A stretch of DNA of 28,434 nt from a virus. Below are positions 5,677 through 13,248 of the stretch, in pieces. Each line of letters starts with the position of its first letter. Positions within the stretch are counted from its first letter, which is position 1. The notes under the pieces were generated by a model, which saw nothing but the letters and a program-made list of their open reading frames with translations, had not been told where the DNA came from and did no database searches. Position numbers and translations under genes: made by a program. The DNA lies in the IMG/VR virus record IMGVR_UViG_3300027710_000105, positions 1 through 28,434 of that record; one strand, given 5' to 3'.

Positions 5677-5955
5677 CTAGTGTACTATTTCCCCTACAGA
5701 GGTATTCATGTAGATTTTTATTTCTTTACGCAGGTCTTTTTCTGTATATCCTAAATCTGCTAACTCTTGTATTAATGCTACAAATAATCCATGAGTAGCA
5801 ATACCGGGAATATAATCCGGATCATCATTATCATTTTCAAATTCGTCTAATAATGGTAATAATGTATCATATATAAAATCACATGCTAATAATGCACTAT
5901 TTTCTATTTGTTCTACTTCTTCACTAGTATTAACTATTTTAACTTCTTTTGCCAT
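5677..5955 (-). CDS. Hypothetical acidic protein, 92 aa
   Basis: Very acidic: SALLACDFIYDTLLPLLDEF then ENDNDDPDYIPGIATHGLF, ending in a ELADLGYTEKDLRKEIKIYM helix. ATG 5955 lies 4 nt after the stop of the GNAT-like gene, suggesting one transcript. Codon use is AT-richer than in the first 5 kb, as in the GNAT-like and PP-loop genes beside it, so 5.7-8 kb may have a different origin. No family recognised. Confidence 0.7.
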   Translation of the reverse strand: MAKEVKIVNTSEEVEQIENSALLACDFIYDTLLPLLDEFENDNDDPDYIPGIATHGLFVALIQELADLGYTEKDLRKEIKIYMNTSVGEIVH

Positions 5956-5958
5956 ATA

Positions 5959-6408
5959 TTACTCACTTACTGGTTTTGTATATTCATAATTAACGGTTTC
6001 TATATTCTCACGGAATATAATAGCACCATTTTTTAAATGAAATCTTCTGGCCATATTAGTTTTCGGGCTTAGTGTTACAAATCTATTAACGCTTGGATAT
6101 TGTTCTTGTATTTCTTTAACTGCTCGTATCAATAGTTCAGCACCTTTCCCGGCTTTATAACTCCATATAGTATAGAATACAGCAGTTGTCGGTACTTTAG
6201 CAGTATTCTTTAAATCGTCTACACCTGCGGGTACAAAATCATGAAAGCTAACACAGACCATTGCGTCAGGGTCATCTTGATTTTCAGCAAGAGCCGCTAC
6301 TATTCTGCCATCACTTACTCGAAAATCTGTGGGTATTTCCGGTCTTACCGGGTCATCTTTTATAAAGCTTAATAATTTGTGTGTTAGGTCTGTGATGAAG
6401 TGTAGCAT
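5959..6408 (-). CDS. GNAT-like acetyltransferase-fold protein, 149 aa
   Basis: The central part reads VFYTIWSYKAGKGAELLIRA (a strand, then the Gly-x-Gly region where GNAT proteins bind acetyl-CoA), followed by a helix VKEIQEQYPSVNRFVTLSP, then KTNMARRFHLKNGAIIFREN. MARRFHxxNGA is the usual GNAT 'A..FY.k.GF' segment. Family members in phages are annotated as hypothetical or N-acetyltransferase; the substrate is unknown. ATG 6408 has GAGGAAAAA upstream, and a late-type box GCTAAATA lies at 6434-6441, so late expression is likely. Confidence 0.7.
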   Translation of the reverse strand: MLHFITDLTHKLLSFIKDDPVRPEIPTDFRVSDGRIVAALAENQDDPDAMVCVSFHDFVPAGVDDLKNTAKVPTTAVFYTIWSYKAGKGAELLIRAVKEIQEQYPSVNRFVTLSPKTNMARRFHLKNGAIIFRENIETVNYEYTKPVSE

Positions 6409-6433
6409 TTTTTCCTCGAGGCAGTATTACTCG

Positions 6434-6441
6434 TATTTAGC
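6434..6441 (-). promoter_or_regulatory. T4-type late promoter box (CTAAATA variant)
   Basis: Minus-strand GCTAAATA 26 nt before ATG 6408. The +1 should fall near 6428, leaving a leader with a ribosome-binding site. Divergent to the plus-strand late box at 6485. Confidence 0.55.
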
Positions 6442-6484
6442 ACAAATGTTATAATATACTATTATTTAGCATAATTTCAAATCT

Positions 6485-6492
6485 ACTAAATA
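6485..6492 (+). promoter_or_regulatory. T4-type late promoter box, leaderless spacing
   Basis: ACTAAATA followed by TTATC and then ATG 6498. With the T4 rule (+1 six nt after the box) transcription would begin at the A of the ATG. No ribosome-binding site is visible. A sigma70-like TATAAT also lies at 6450-6455 without a good -35. Confidence 0.55.
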
Positions 6493-6497
6493 TTATC

Positions 6498-7400
6498 ATG
6501 GAAAATGTTATTGAATGGAATGTTGGGTTAAACGGATTTAAGAAATGTTCCCTAATATTAGGAGAAAAATCTCATAAATTTACTACAGAATTAGTAGATG
6601 ATTCATTTGAATATGGGCGTAGTATCACAGAGATATTCAACGACCATTTAGCAAACAGACAAACTAAATATGTAGAAGTTTTATATAGTGGTGGATTAGA
6701 CAGCGAATTGGTATTATTATCATGTATGAAAAACAACATACCAGTAATTGCACTAACATTGGTTATTAGAGTAGAAGGGCTAGTAATCAACACCCATGAT
6801 TTATATTATGCTGAGAAGTTTTGCAGAGAGCATAATATAACCCATAAGCTAATTGATTTTGATGCAAGCAAATTCTTTTCAGAAGGTAACCATTTAAGTT
6901 ACTTAGAACCATATTATATCACTGAACCACATGTAGCCACACATTTCTGGCTATTAGAAAAATGTAGTTATTTCCCAGTACTAGGGGGTGATTGGCCATG
7001 GGCTCATACCTTTCCTGAAAATAAAATATTGTCTCCATTTAGATTAGAGTTTTCTAGTTATGAGAGATTTATGGTAGATAAAGGTATACATGGCATAGGA
7101 AATATGGTAGGTCAAAGTTTAGAATCTAGTTGCAAAATGATACAACTACAATTAGATTATAGTACAGGTAATGAATCAGTGTCCAATTTAAAAAGTAAAA
7201 TGTATCAATCTTTATTTCCTGAATTAGCACCTAGATTACGGAGTTATGGTTGGGAGAATCATAAGTCAAAAACATTTAATATATTGATGTATAAGATAGA
7301 ATTGATAAAAAGATTAAATCTTACTAAAAATCATATCAAATGGAACCATACAATTAAAAATTTATTAAACACACCAGTAACTGAAAATGACAAATTTTGA
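6498..7400 (+). CDS. PP-loop (N-type) ATP pyrophosphatase-like protein, 300 aa
   Basis: Residues 59-73 (VEVLYSGGLDSELVL) hold the SGGxDS PP-loop that binds ATP and forms an adenylated intermediate in asparagine synthetase, QueC, GuaA and TilS relatives. The next strand, NNIPVIALTLVI, and the helix DLYYAEKFCREHNITHKLID fit the HUP fold. No glutaminase or zinc cluster is visible, so it is not complete AsnB or canonical QueC. It overlaps the next gene by 14 nt and is divergent from 5959-6408. A role in adenylating a small molecule, base or peptide during late infection is inference. Confidence 0.8.
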   Translation: MENVIEWNVGLNGFKKCSLILGEKSHKFTTELVDDSFEYGRSITEIFNDHLANRQTKYVEVLYSGGLDSELVLLSCMKNNIPVIALTLVIRVEGLVINTHDLYYAEKFCREHNITHKLIDFDASKFFSEGNHLSYLEPYYITEPHVATHFWLLEKCSYFPVLGGDWPWAHTFPENKILSPFRLEFSSYERFMVDKGIHGIGNMVGQSLESSCKMIQLQLDYSTGNESVSNLKSKMYQSLFPELAPRLRSYGWENHKSKTFNILMYKIELIKRLNLTKNHIKWNHTIKNLLNTPVTENDKF

Positions 7401-7968
7401 TACGCATGAATCTTTCTATCACGGATTAATTAAAAGTAAATTATGGTTATGTGAGGAATTAGAAGTTGTAATGTACAGTGAGTTTATTAAAAACCCTACA
7501 TTACATGTTTTAGGCTGCTGGGATAATTTAATGGCATTTATGTTACTTACACGCAAACCAGAATTCTATAGCACTGTTTATGGATATGATATAAATCCAG
7601 AAGCAATTAATACTGCCAATCGTGTATGTGATATGTGGCTATACGAGAAACCACATGTATATAATCGTGTACAGGATGTAAATGACTATGATTACAGTTC
7701 ACATACTAATAGTGTTTTCATTAACTGTAGCATAGACCAAATGGATAGCAACAAATGGTACGAAACTGTGCCCAATAACAGTGTAGTATGTATTCAAACT
7801 ACTAATATGACGGATCCAGACTTCCCCTGGTATATAAAACAAACCACAGGAAGTCTGGACGACTTGATTAATAAATTTAATTTTACAAAATTAATATACT
7901 CTGGTGAAAAGCATATTCAATTTCAAAAAGATGGTTACAAACGATTTATGATTATAGGGTGCAAATAA
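7387..7968 (+). CDS. SAM-dependent methyltransferase-like protein, 193 aa
   Basis: Rossmann features: TLHVLGCWDNLMAFMLL (motif I, with GCWD where many have GxGxG), VYGYDINPEAINTANRVCDM (acidic motif II binding the ribose), and a later strand VVCIQTTNM. The weak glycine motif means it could be a divergent or inactive member. Its start lies inside the PP-loop gene (14-nt overlap), so the two are co-translated and probably act on the same substrate (inference). Ends at the bidirectional terminator. Confidence 0.65.
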   Translation: MTNFDTHESFYHGLIKSKLWLCEELEVVMYSEFIKNPTLHVLGCWDNLMAFMLLTRKPEFYSTVYGYDINPEAINTANRVCDMWLYEKPHVYNRVQDVNDYDYSSHTNSVFINCSIDQMDSNKWYETVPNNSVVCIQTTNMTDPDFPWYIKQTTGSLDDLINKFNFTKLIYSGEKHIQFQKDGYKRFMIIGCK

Positions 7969-7993
7969 AAATAGGACCCGAAGGTCCTATTTT
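7968..7993. terminator. Bidirectional Rho-independent terminator
   Basis: Perfect 11-bp stem (7968-7978 with 7983-7993) around a CGAA loop, with A/T tracts on both sides giving U-runs on either strand. It overlaps the stop codons of both convergent genes. Confidence 0.9.
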
Positions 7994-8594
7994 ACATTGC
8001 GGGTCCGTAAACTTCTTCACGGCTCTTCATACCAACTTTACCACCTTCTGCTACGATACGCTTGACAACGTCCTCGAATAAGATAGGTCTAAAGTCAGTT
8101 TGTTCCACACAAACACAATGATAACGAGGATCGATGACCTCATCAAATTGTGTAGTGTTACCCCATCTAACTTGTTGAGTTACACGGTGTGTATGGAGAT
8201 GTCCGTGAATGTTAGTCCCGAATCGACCGAGATTGCTTTCGTGCATAGGGATGTGACTGAGAATACAACCATTCATCACATGATACGCACGGATATCTCT
8301 AAAGTAAGGAGTGTATTCCTCAAGTCTAAAGATATCGTGGTTGCCCTTGATTAACACCTTGTCACCGTTTAATCTAGCTAATGTCTTTAACGCTTTACGA
8401 TTGATTACCACATCACCTAAGTGATAGACCTTATCGTTAGGGCGCACAGTCTCGTTCCACATCTTAACCATAGCCTCATCCATTTCATCTGGATCAGTCC
8501 ACGGTCGGATCTTTGTGACACCGTCTGCTTCTGTGAACTTACACACTCCGGTATGACCAAAGTGCGTGTCCGACACTAAAAACACTGCTGGCAT
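7992..8594 (-). CDS. Calcineurin-like metallophosphoesterase, 200 aa
   Basis: All motifs of the family are present: SDTHFGH (8-14, Asp and His metal ligands), GDVV (60-63), GNHD (84-87, catalytic His), a His in SHIPMHE (113-119) and GHLH (131-134). It hydrolyses phosphomono- or diesters with two metal ions; phage relatives are annotated as phosphoesterases with unknown physiological substrate. Start ATG 8594 uses a ribosome-binding site (AAAGGAA) that lies inside the last codons of the upstream endonuclease gene, which suggests that gene was inserted between promoter and this ATG. Confidence 0.9.
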   Translation of the reverse strand: MPAVFLVSDTHFGHTGVCKFTEADGVTKIRPWTDPDEMDEAMVKMWNETVRPNDKVYHLGDVVINRKALKTLARLNGDKVLIKGNHDIFRLEEYTPYFRDIRAYHVMNGCILSHIPMHESNLGRFGTNIHGHLHTHRVTQQVRWGNTTQFDEVIDPRYHCVCVEQTDFRPILFEDVVKRIVAEGGKVGMKSREEVYGPAM

Positions 8595-8595
8595 A

Positions 8596-9099
8596 TTAAT
8601 TCCTTTCTTTCAAATATGTTATTGCTAAATTCAAAGTATCAATCGAATCGTTTAAGAAACCTATACCACAATTGCATTTGTAACATAACAATCCCCTAAC
8701 TTTCCCATTATCATGATTATGGTCTACTGTAAACTTTTTACCTAGTAAATCATTACATATTGCACATTTACCATCTTGTGATGAAAATATTTTATCAAAT
8801 GTTTCTTGGGTGATATTATATTTTGCAAGTCTTTTTCTTTGATACTGTTCTTCCAATTTAGAAGGATTTGCATCCCTCCATTTTTTCAACTTTTTATTAT
8901 TCTGCTCATTTGTTTTTTTATACGGGGCCATCAATTCCTTATCGTATAATTTATGTAAATTTCTTTTTGTATTACATTGCACACAACTATAACTAGAAAC
9001 ATGTTTTTCTAGAGAACCACATACTTTACATGGTTTTCCGTTATATGTCTTTTTGTTTTCTTTAATAGCTAGGTCTCTCTCTGATGATCGTTTTTGCAT
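8596..9099 (-). CDS. HNH endonuclease, endonuclease VII type, 167 aa
   Basis: The C-terminal half matches the recombination-endonuclease-VII HNH pattern: CAICNDLLGKKFTVDHNHD (Zn Cys pair plus catalytic DH), GKVRGLLCYKCNCGIGFLND (second Cys pair, Gly, Asn). N-terminal CKVCGS...CVQC forms another zinc ribbon. ATG 9099 is chosen over an in-frame TTG because TTTGGAG precedes it. Expression should be late only: late box GATAAATA at 9124-9131 with a 9-bp inverted repeat around it (see 9108-9144). It is likely a free-standing homing endonuclease. Its last codons (AAAGAAAGGAAT-TAA) supply the next gene's ribosome-binding site. Confidence 0.85.
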   Translation of the reverse strand: MQKRSSERDLAIKENKKTYNGKPCKVCGSLEKHVSSYSCVQCNTKRNLHKLYDKELMAPYKKTNEQNNKKLKKWRDANPSKLEEQYQRKRLAKYNITQETFDKIFSSQDGKCAICNDLLGKKFTVDHNHDNGKVRGLLCYKCNCGIGFLNDSIDTLNLAITYLKERN

Positions 9100-9107
9100 T
9101 TTTAACT

Positions 9108-9144
9108 CCAAAGTGTATGATTGTATTTATCATAAACACTTTGG
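9108..9144 (-). promoter_or_regulatory. Late promoter inside a translation-blocking inverted repeat
   Basis: Arms CCAAAGTGT (9144-9136, minus strand) and ACACTTTGG (9116-9108) flank the late box GATAAATA (9131-9124). Read-through RNA would pair the arms and bury the TTTGGAG ribosome-binding site. RNA starting near 9118 lacks the first arm, so the site is free. Confidence 0.7.
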
Positions 9145-9153
9145 AATTGAGCA

Positions 9154-9369
9154 TTACACACGCTCTTTTTTAACTCGCCCAATACGAGATTCTTTATTCC
9201 AATCATACGCAACGCCATCTGGGCATTTGCCGTCAGTTACACTATCAACACCGAATATACCACATACTTCAAAGTCCGGACCACTGATAGTCACAAACTC
9301 ATTTAGTGATTTAGCATAGTCCATTGCGGATAACAGGTCTACAAATTCTAATTCTTTTACCTTATACAT
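9154..9369 (-). CDS. Hypothetical protein, 71 aa
   Basis: MYKVKELEFVDLLSAMDYAK then FVTISGPDFEVCGIFGVDSV and a basic C-terminus (RIGRVKKERV). Strand-helix-strand pattern. Ribosome-binding site TTAAAGGAAT, with the start 10 nt after the previous gene. Recognised only as a phage small-protein type; no function. Confidence 0.7.
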   Translation of the reverse strand: MYKVKELEFVDLLSAMDYAKSLNEFVTISGPDFEVCGIFGVDSVTDGKCPDGVAYDWNKESRIGRVKKERV

Positions 9370-9378
9370 TTTATTCCT

Positions 9379-9687
9379 TTAAGCAACCATCCAATATTCG
9401 TTTTCTTTTAACTCAATTGATTCACTGCCATCATATTCATTTACTTTAAACAATGTACCTTCTGGTATCCATTTTACTTGTAAGTCTGTCATGCCGCCTT
9501 TGTAGATTTCAGGATACTTTAGTGTTACATATGTGTCTAATTCAGCCCACTTTTCTTTCTCAACAAATTTTACGATTGCTGGATCAAAAAGTATTTCAGG
9601 ATATTCATAGTTCCATGTATACCAGCCTGCACCGAAGCCAGGTGAATACAACACTGCTACCTTTCCATCTTCATTTAACTTGTTCAT
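9379..9687 (-). CDS. Conserved phage protein of unknown function, 102 aa
   Basis: Carries GKVAVLYSPGFGAGWYTWNY, PAIVKFVEKEKWAELDTYVT, and GGMTDLQVKWIPEGTLFKVN followed by EYDGSESIE. The GWxTWN, WxPEGTxFxxxEYDGSE pattern is one I recognise in many phage genomes as a conserved hypothetical. ATG 9687 overlaps the stop of the phosphatase-like gene (ATGA), so the two are co-translated. Confidence 0.8.
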   Translation of the reverse strand: MNKLNEDGKVAVLYSPGFGAGWYTWNYEYPEILFDPAIVKFVEKEKWAELDTYVTLKYPEIYKGGMTDLQVKWIPEGTLFKVNEYDGSESIELKENEYWMVA

Positions 9688-10148
9688 TCTATACTCTTAA
9701 AAGTTCGCCAGTCATCAATGTTTGGCTTTTCATCTTCATCATATGTCCAACCCAATGCCTTCATCATACGATGCTTGACTAACAAGTTAGGACTGCGAAA
9801 TCTACCAGTGTCTTCAAAACCCATCATAACACCTACCTCACAAACTGCACCACTGCGGCAGATACCTGCAAAGCAATGAACAACAACATTCATTCTATTG
9901 TCTTTGGCATGCTGTAGTAGTCTAACCAATTCGTTTGCTTGCTCCTGACTGCAACGCATTGCCTCGTCAAGAACAATATCATTCTTTTCTACATCCAAAA
10001 ATTCAAAATTGTGAATCTCTTTGAACTTATGAGCAGGAGTTGGTCTCCAGCTAGCTGGGTCAACGATGCTAATTAGCATACTATTCTCACCGGCTTCGTG
10101 ATGAAACCTAGTAGGTATATCTGCTGCCGCTACATTTTCAATCCACAT
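9684..10148 (-). CDS. Protein-tyrosine/dual-specificity phosphatase-like protein, 154 aa
   Basis: Residues 88-101 read VVVHCFAGICRSGA, the HCx5R(S/T) P-loop of the Cys-based phosphatases: Cys92 is the nucleophile and Arg98 binds phosphate. A general-acid Asp could come from the region around residues 45-60 (LDVEKNDIVLDEA). The tail (RTFKSIE) overlaps the next start. Phage phosphatases of this fold are known, but targets are rarely known; it could act on host phosphoproteins or on nucleotides/RNA 5' ends. Expressed from the promoter at 10169. Confidence 0.85.
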   Translation of the reverse strand: MWIENVAAADIPTRFHHEAGENSMLISIVDPASWRPTPAHKFKEIHNFEFLDVEKNDIVLDEAMRCSQEQANELVRLLQHAKDNRMNVVVHCFAGICRSGAVCEVGVMMGFEDTGRFRSPNLLVKHRMMKALGWTYDEDEKPNIDDWRTFKSIE

Positions 10149-10168
10149 TTCTTATCTCCTATACTAGT

Positions 10169-10197
10169 ATTATACTCCCAAACTTATTTAATGTCAA
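10169..10197 (-). promoter_or_regulatory. Sigma70 promoter
   Basis: -35 TTGACA (10197-10192), 17-nt spacer, -10 TATAAT (10174-10169), then a short leader with AGGAGAT before ATG 10148. Confidence 0.9.
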
Positions 10198-10212
10198 ATT
10201 TTAGATATGGGA

Positions 10213-10240
10213 AAAGGTGTTGTATTTCTACAACACCTTT
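10213..10240 (-). terminator. Rho-independent terminator with GAAA tetraloop
   Basis: Minus strand: 12-bp perfect stem AAAGGTGTTGTA / TACAACACCTTT around a GAAA loop, followed by TTTT. Ends the 10262-10645 transcript just before the next promoter. Confidence 0.85.
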
Positions 10241-10261
10241 GGGGTTCCACCTGCACATTGA

Positions 10262-10645
10262 TTACTTTCCTCGGCGAACAGACTTACTTATCGCAACGGT
10301 TAAAATATAATCGCTTAATACTACTAAATCTTCCTTGTCCCAATTATTGAATCCGTATGCTTTATTGAGGAAATCTTTGGCACGTGCATAAGCATGGCGC
10401 TGGTGTTTATCTGGGGTTTCTGAAATTGCTGGTTTATATAGAATTGAATTACCGTCAACTTCTCCTCGTTCAGCTTTTTTACGATTTTGTTCGGATCTGG
10501 CCAGTTGTTTTAAGTGCTTTAGATACGCTGACTTGAATCGGAATACTAGCCCGGTCCTAGGACATTTCCAGCCGTTAAATACTTTTCCGGTAAATTCTAC
10601 AGGACTCTGGTCGATTGGGTTTAATATTACATCTATTTTTGGCAT
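10262..10645 (-). CDS. Hypothetical basic protein, 127 aa
   Basis: MPKIDVILNPIDQSPVEFTG, a GWKCPRTGLVFRFKSAYLKH segment and an RSEQNRKKAERGEVDG basic helix, then KHQRHAYARAKDFLNKAYGF. The CPRTG plus basic composition suggests nucleic-acid binding, not proven; only one Cys is present, so no zinc finger can form. The ribosome-binding site before ATG 10645 is weak. The start is divergent from the GIY-YIG gene, with which it shares a 70-nt intergenic region. Confidence 0.65.
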   Translation of the reverse strand: MPKIDVILNPIDQSPVEFTGKVFNGWKCPRTGLVFRFKSAYLKHLKQLARSEQNRKKAERGEVDGNSILYKPAISETPDKHQRHAYARAKDFLNKAYGFNNWDKEDLVVLSDYILTVAISKSVRRGK

Positions 10646-10658
10646 ATTACATACTTAG

Positions 10659-10697
10659 CATAAATAACATTGTAACTCGCATTTTATTCAGTTACAA
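10659..10697 (+). promoter_or_regulatory. T4-type late promoter plus leader hairpin
   Basis: CATAAATA at 10659-10666; predicted +1 near 10672. The leader then forms an 8-bp hairpin, TTGTAACT (10670-10677) with AGTTACAA (10690-10697), before the AAGGAAAA ribosome-binding site and ATG 10716. The hairpin sits at the 5' end and leaves the site free, unlike the blocking repeats of the HNH genes. Confidence 0.65.
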
Positions 10698-10715
10698 CTA
10701 ATAAGGAAAATTATC

Positions 10716-11225
10716 ATGAATATATATTATGTTTATGCCTATCTTCGTAAAAATGGCACACCCTATTACATAGGTAAGGGTAAAGGAAATAGAGCATATA
10801 ACAAACACCGCATTGCTAGACCAAAAGATACAAGCCGTATAATATATCTAGAAACCAAACTAAGCGAGATAGGCGCACTTGCTTTAGAAAGACGAATGAT
10901 TCGTTGGTACGGTAGGAAAGACAATAATACCGGAATACTAAGGAATCTTACTGACGGAGGGGATGGTGTTTCCGGGCAACATTGCTCTACCAAGACAAAA
11001 CAGAAGATATCAAAAAACAAAAAAGGACAACAAGCCTGGAATAAAGGTATTACATACCGAAAAGGAATTGCGAAATCTGATTCAATGCGAAAGTCCTTAT
11101 CTGCGTCTATGTTAGGCAATAAATCAAAATCCAGTTACTGGATCGTCCGTGATTTAAAAACAAATATCGAAACAACTATATTTAATTTAAAAAACTATTG
11201 TATGGAAAACGGCATACCGTATTGA
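10716..11225 (+). CDS. GIY-YIG homing endonuclease, 169 aa
   Basis: N-terminus [20 protein letters not shown] is the GIY-YIG core (Y...YYIGKG), followed by [20 protein letters not shown] with the metal-binding Glu. Then come NUMOD3-like DNA-binding repeats ([28 protein letters not shown]). Opposite strand to all neighbours and with its own late promoter: a free-standing homing endonuclease. Its final codons (ENGIPY-stop) are read from one arm of the terminator that belongs to the converging Ro60-like gene, showing how the 3' end runs into host-gene signals. Confidence 0.9.
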   Translation: MNIYYVYAYLRKNGTPYYIGKGKGNRAYNKHRIARPKDTSRIIYLETKLSEIGALALERRMIRWYGRKDNNTGILRNLTDGGDGVSGQHCSTKTKQKISKNKKGQQAWNKGITYRKGIAKSDSMRKSLSASMLGNKSKSSYWIVRDLKTNIETTIFNLKNYCMENGIPY

Positions 11226-11241
11226 CATAGGGTATGCCGTT
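11208..11241 (-). terminator. Terminator of the Ro60-like gene
   Basis: 11-bp perfect inverted repeat AACGGCATACC / GGTATGCCGTT (11208-11218, 11231-11241); on the minus strand it is followed by TTTT. The left arm also encodes the last residues of the plus-strand GIY-YIG protein. Confidence 0.8.
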
Positions 11242-11284
11242 AGGGTTAATAATGGAATTTTACATTCGCATTGTTATCGGTTTA

Positions 11285-12700
11285 TTAAACTGAGTATCGG
11301 TCAGCCATAATCGTTTTCATCATTATACCAGTTGGTGTGAACTCAGAAGGATCTGCGCCCAAAAGACTTGCCATGATGCTTGGTGAGAATCCGCTCACTA
11401 ATGCAGTGCCGCTTTTATCTGCATTGACAGGTGCATTATCTGAACTATTTAAATTCCAAAAAACAACTTGCGGCGCAGTGTAACCGGCTTGTGCATACTT
11501 GCGTTGGATCATTTCCATTGCAGAATCATCGTGGGTTACACATTGATTAAACTGCATGTCAGAAAGGATCAACAACATCTTAGGCATGTCACTTTCAGGG
11601 ACGTTACCCTTGACTGCAACACTTAGGATCTTGTCCATAGCCTTGTGCAAGTTAGTGTCCATTGCCCATGTGCTTGATACCATTTGGTTGATCTTCTGAA
11701 CGATAGTACCCTTTAGAGTAATCAATTCAGGAGTACCACTGAAAGTCAAGAATGTGTCCTTAAACGCACCCTTGTTCTTGTCAGCAAGGTATAGACCGAG
11801 CGATACACTAACGTCCAAACATGTTACACTACCAGTTCCACCTGCTGGGCAAGTCATAGAACCAGAAACGTCTACCAATGGTAGAATGTTTGCATCGTTC
11901 ATGTAGTTAGGCAATGCATCCCATTGTGCGGTTACGTGATCCAATTCGGTCTTACCCAAAGTAGAACGGCCGTATGATGAGATTAGACCCTTCAAGACTT
12001 CATGAGGGAACACTGCCGAAGCATTGACCTTCACAGTCTTGTCACCACTTACCAACTTAGCCACATATTCAGCGAATGTAGTAGAATGACGGTTGAACGC
12101 CTTCTTGTAGATTCGTGATGCCTGTGAAGGCACATGACTGTAGTTGATGTTATCCCAATCATTCGCACACATTTGTGTTTCAACAACCTTAGTCATTGAC
12201 ACCAATTGCTTACGATATTGCTTAGGAGTCATTCCGAAGAATTCACGGATTTCACGTGCGACTTCACCCTTACGAGGAGTCCACTTTGCGGCTAAGCCGT
12301 TCTTTGCACGAAGGTTGTCACCTAGCAAAGAATATGCCTTAGCCTTAAGATCCTTGTCCTTAAAGACAAACAAGTCATCGAAACGACCTACTTCAGGGAT
12401 CTTAACTAGCAAACGTGCTGCCGCTTCTGGGTCATGCTTTTCCAAGTATGACAAGATATCACGGAACAGTTGACGTTCGCCTGCACCACCACGTGCATCA
12501 CGTGCCCACAAAGCCACACGCAAAGCGAGGTCCTTGTCTTGCACATAAGCCGCAGTGAATGCCGGGATAATGTTCTTACCACGGCTTGCACCGATATTAT
12601 AGAACAGATCAACCACTGAATTAGCGGTTGACTTACGAGCCTTCATACCATTAGCGGTACGGGCTTCTTGATTTGCGACTGCGTTTACAAATGCGTTCAT
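11285..12700 (-). CDS. Ro60-like (TROVE/DUF2828-type) RNA-binding protein with vWA domain, 471 aa
   Basis: Residues 30-270 are helical-repeat-like with the family hallmark ARDARGGAGERQLFRDILSY (67-86) and IPEVGRFDDLFVF (101-113), where Ro60/TROVE and DUF2828 proteins form the RNA-binding ring. Residues 270-471 are a von Willebrand A domain: NILPLVDVSGSM (MIDAS DxSxS at 277-281), Thr349 in WAMDTN, and LLILSDMQFN with Asp381. Ro60 proteins hold Y RNAs and misfolded RNAs; some phage members are annotated only as DUF2828. ATG 12700 follows AAAGGAAAAC; an upstream in-frame ATG at 12772 lies inside a structured RNA and is rejected. Upstream are three tandem Y-RNA-like elements, downstream a terminator. 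The TROVE/DUF2828 call is from motifs only. Confidence 0.85.
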   Translation of the reverse strand: MNAFVNAVANQEARTANGMKARKSTANSVVDLFYNIGASRGKNIIPAFTAAYVQDKDLALRVALWARDARGGAGERQLFRDILSYLEKHDPEAAARLLVKIPEVGRFDDLFVFKDKDLKAKAYSLLGDNLRAKNGLAAKWTPRKGEVAREIREFFGMTPKQYRKQLVSMTKVVETQMCANDWDNINYSHVPSQASRIYKKAFNRHSTTFAEYVAKLVSGDKTVKVNASAVFPHEVLKGLISSYGRSTLGKTELDHVTAQWDALPNYMNDANILPLVDVSGSMTCPAGGTGSVTCLDVSVSLGLYLADKNKGAFKDTFLTFSGTPELITLKGTIVQKINQMVSSTWAMDTNLHKAMDKILSVAVKGNVPESDMPKMLLILSDMQFNQCVTHDDSAMEMIQRKYAQAGYTAPQVVFWNLNSSDNAPVNADKSGTALVSGFSPSIMASLLGADPSEFTPTGIMMKTIMADRYSV

Positions 12701-12716
12701 TTTGTTTTCCTTTGTC

Positions 12717-12775
12717 AGAATGTGTTTATTTTTCAGATATAAGTTGAAATTTTTAAATTTTGCTGTTAACATTCT
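12717..12775 (-). ncRNA. Y-RNA-like element C3 (leader of Ro60-like gene)
   Basis: Terminal helix AGAATGT (12775-12769) with ACATTCT (12723-12717), then TAACAGCAAAA directly after the 5' strand. The 3' strand ends 5 nt before the ribosome-binding site of the Ro60-like gene. The AGAATGT arm could instead join a 13-bp helix with 12902-12914, so two exclusive folds exist. Confidence 0.55.
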
Positions 12776-12785
12776 ATGTTTAAGC

Positions 12786-13038
12786 AGGATGACCGTAACT
12801 GGTGTTTTTATTTTCTGGTCAGCCTTTCCCCTGTATATCGGTTCAGTTACCTTGACCCTATCAACGATTCACGTTGACTATCTAAACTTGTGTCTGCGTT
12901 AGAAACATAGAATGTCTTTCCAATCTGTCGTCCATTCCTTCAATGTCTAGTTTCCTAGAACAGTATTTCTACTGTGTCCTGCAACCATTTTCTATGGCAG
13001 TTATTTCAGAGTTGATTGTAAGTTGCTGTAATCATCCT
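12786..13038 (-). ncRNA. Y-RNA-like element C4
   Basis: Terminal helix AGGATGA (13038-13032) with TCATCCT (12792-12786), then TTACAGCAACT after the 5' strand and GCTT after the 3' strand. Inside are hairpins ACAGTA-GAAA-TACTGT, CTAG-GAAA-CTAG and CCAT-AGAAA-ATGG. At 253 nt this is the longest copy. Confidence 0.5.
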
Positions 13039-13049
13039 AGAATACAAAC

Positions 13050-13196
13050 AGGTTAGTTGTTGACTGCTTTTTGAATAGGGCCATCACTCCTATTGCGATA
13101 GATGCATTTCAATAGTTACCTTCAACGTCTGTAGACTCCAATAACTACCATACATTCCATCAGTTCCATTATAGTTTGGATTGCTGTAACTAACCT
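13050..13196 (-). ncRNA. Y-RNA-like element C5
   Basis: Terminal helix AGGTTAGTT (13196-13188) with AACTAACCT (13058-13050), then ACAGCAATCC, with GTTTG after the 3' strand. Inner hairpins include AATAGG/CCTATT and TAGTTA/TAACTA. First of three tandem elements after the promoter at 13220. Confidence 0.5.
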
Positions 13197-13219
13197 TTAA
13201 TTAATCTTTCAATACATGT

Positions 13220-13248
13220 ATTGTAACACTGTATTGATTTATTGACAA
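13220..13248 (-). promoter_or_regulatory. Sigma70 promoter of the Y-RNA-like leader and Ro60-like gene
   Basis: -35 TTGTCA (13248-13243), 17-nt spacer, -10 TACAAT (13225-13220); a 14-bp palindrome CAATACATGTATTG (13210-13223) overlaps the -10. Transcripts would cover elements C5, C4, C3 and then the gene. From 13249 to 13364 I see only small hairpins. Confidence 0.65.

Noticed and set aside
12700-12772. N-terminal extension of the Ro60-like protein starting at ATG 12772
   Set aside because: The extra 24 codons are the structured element C3, and ATG 12700 has its own ribosome-binding site at the right distance.
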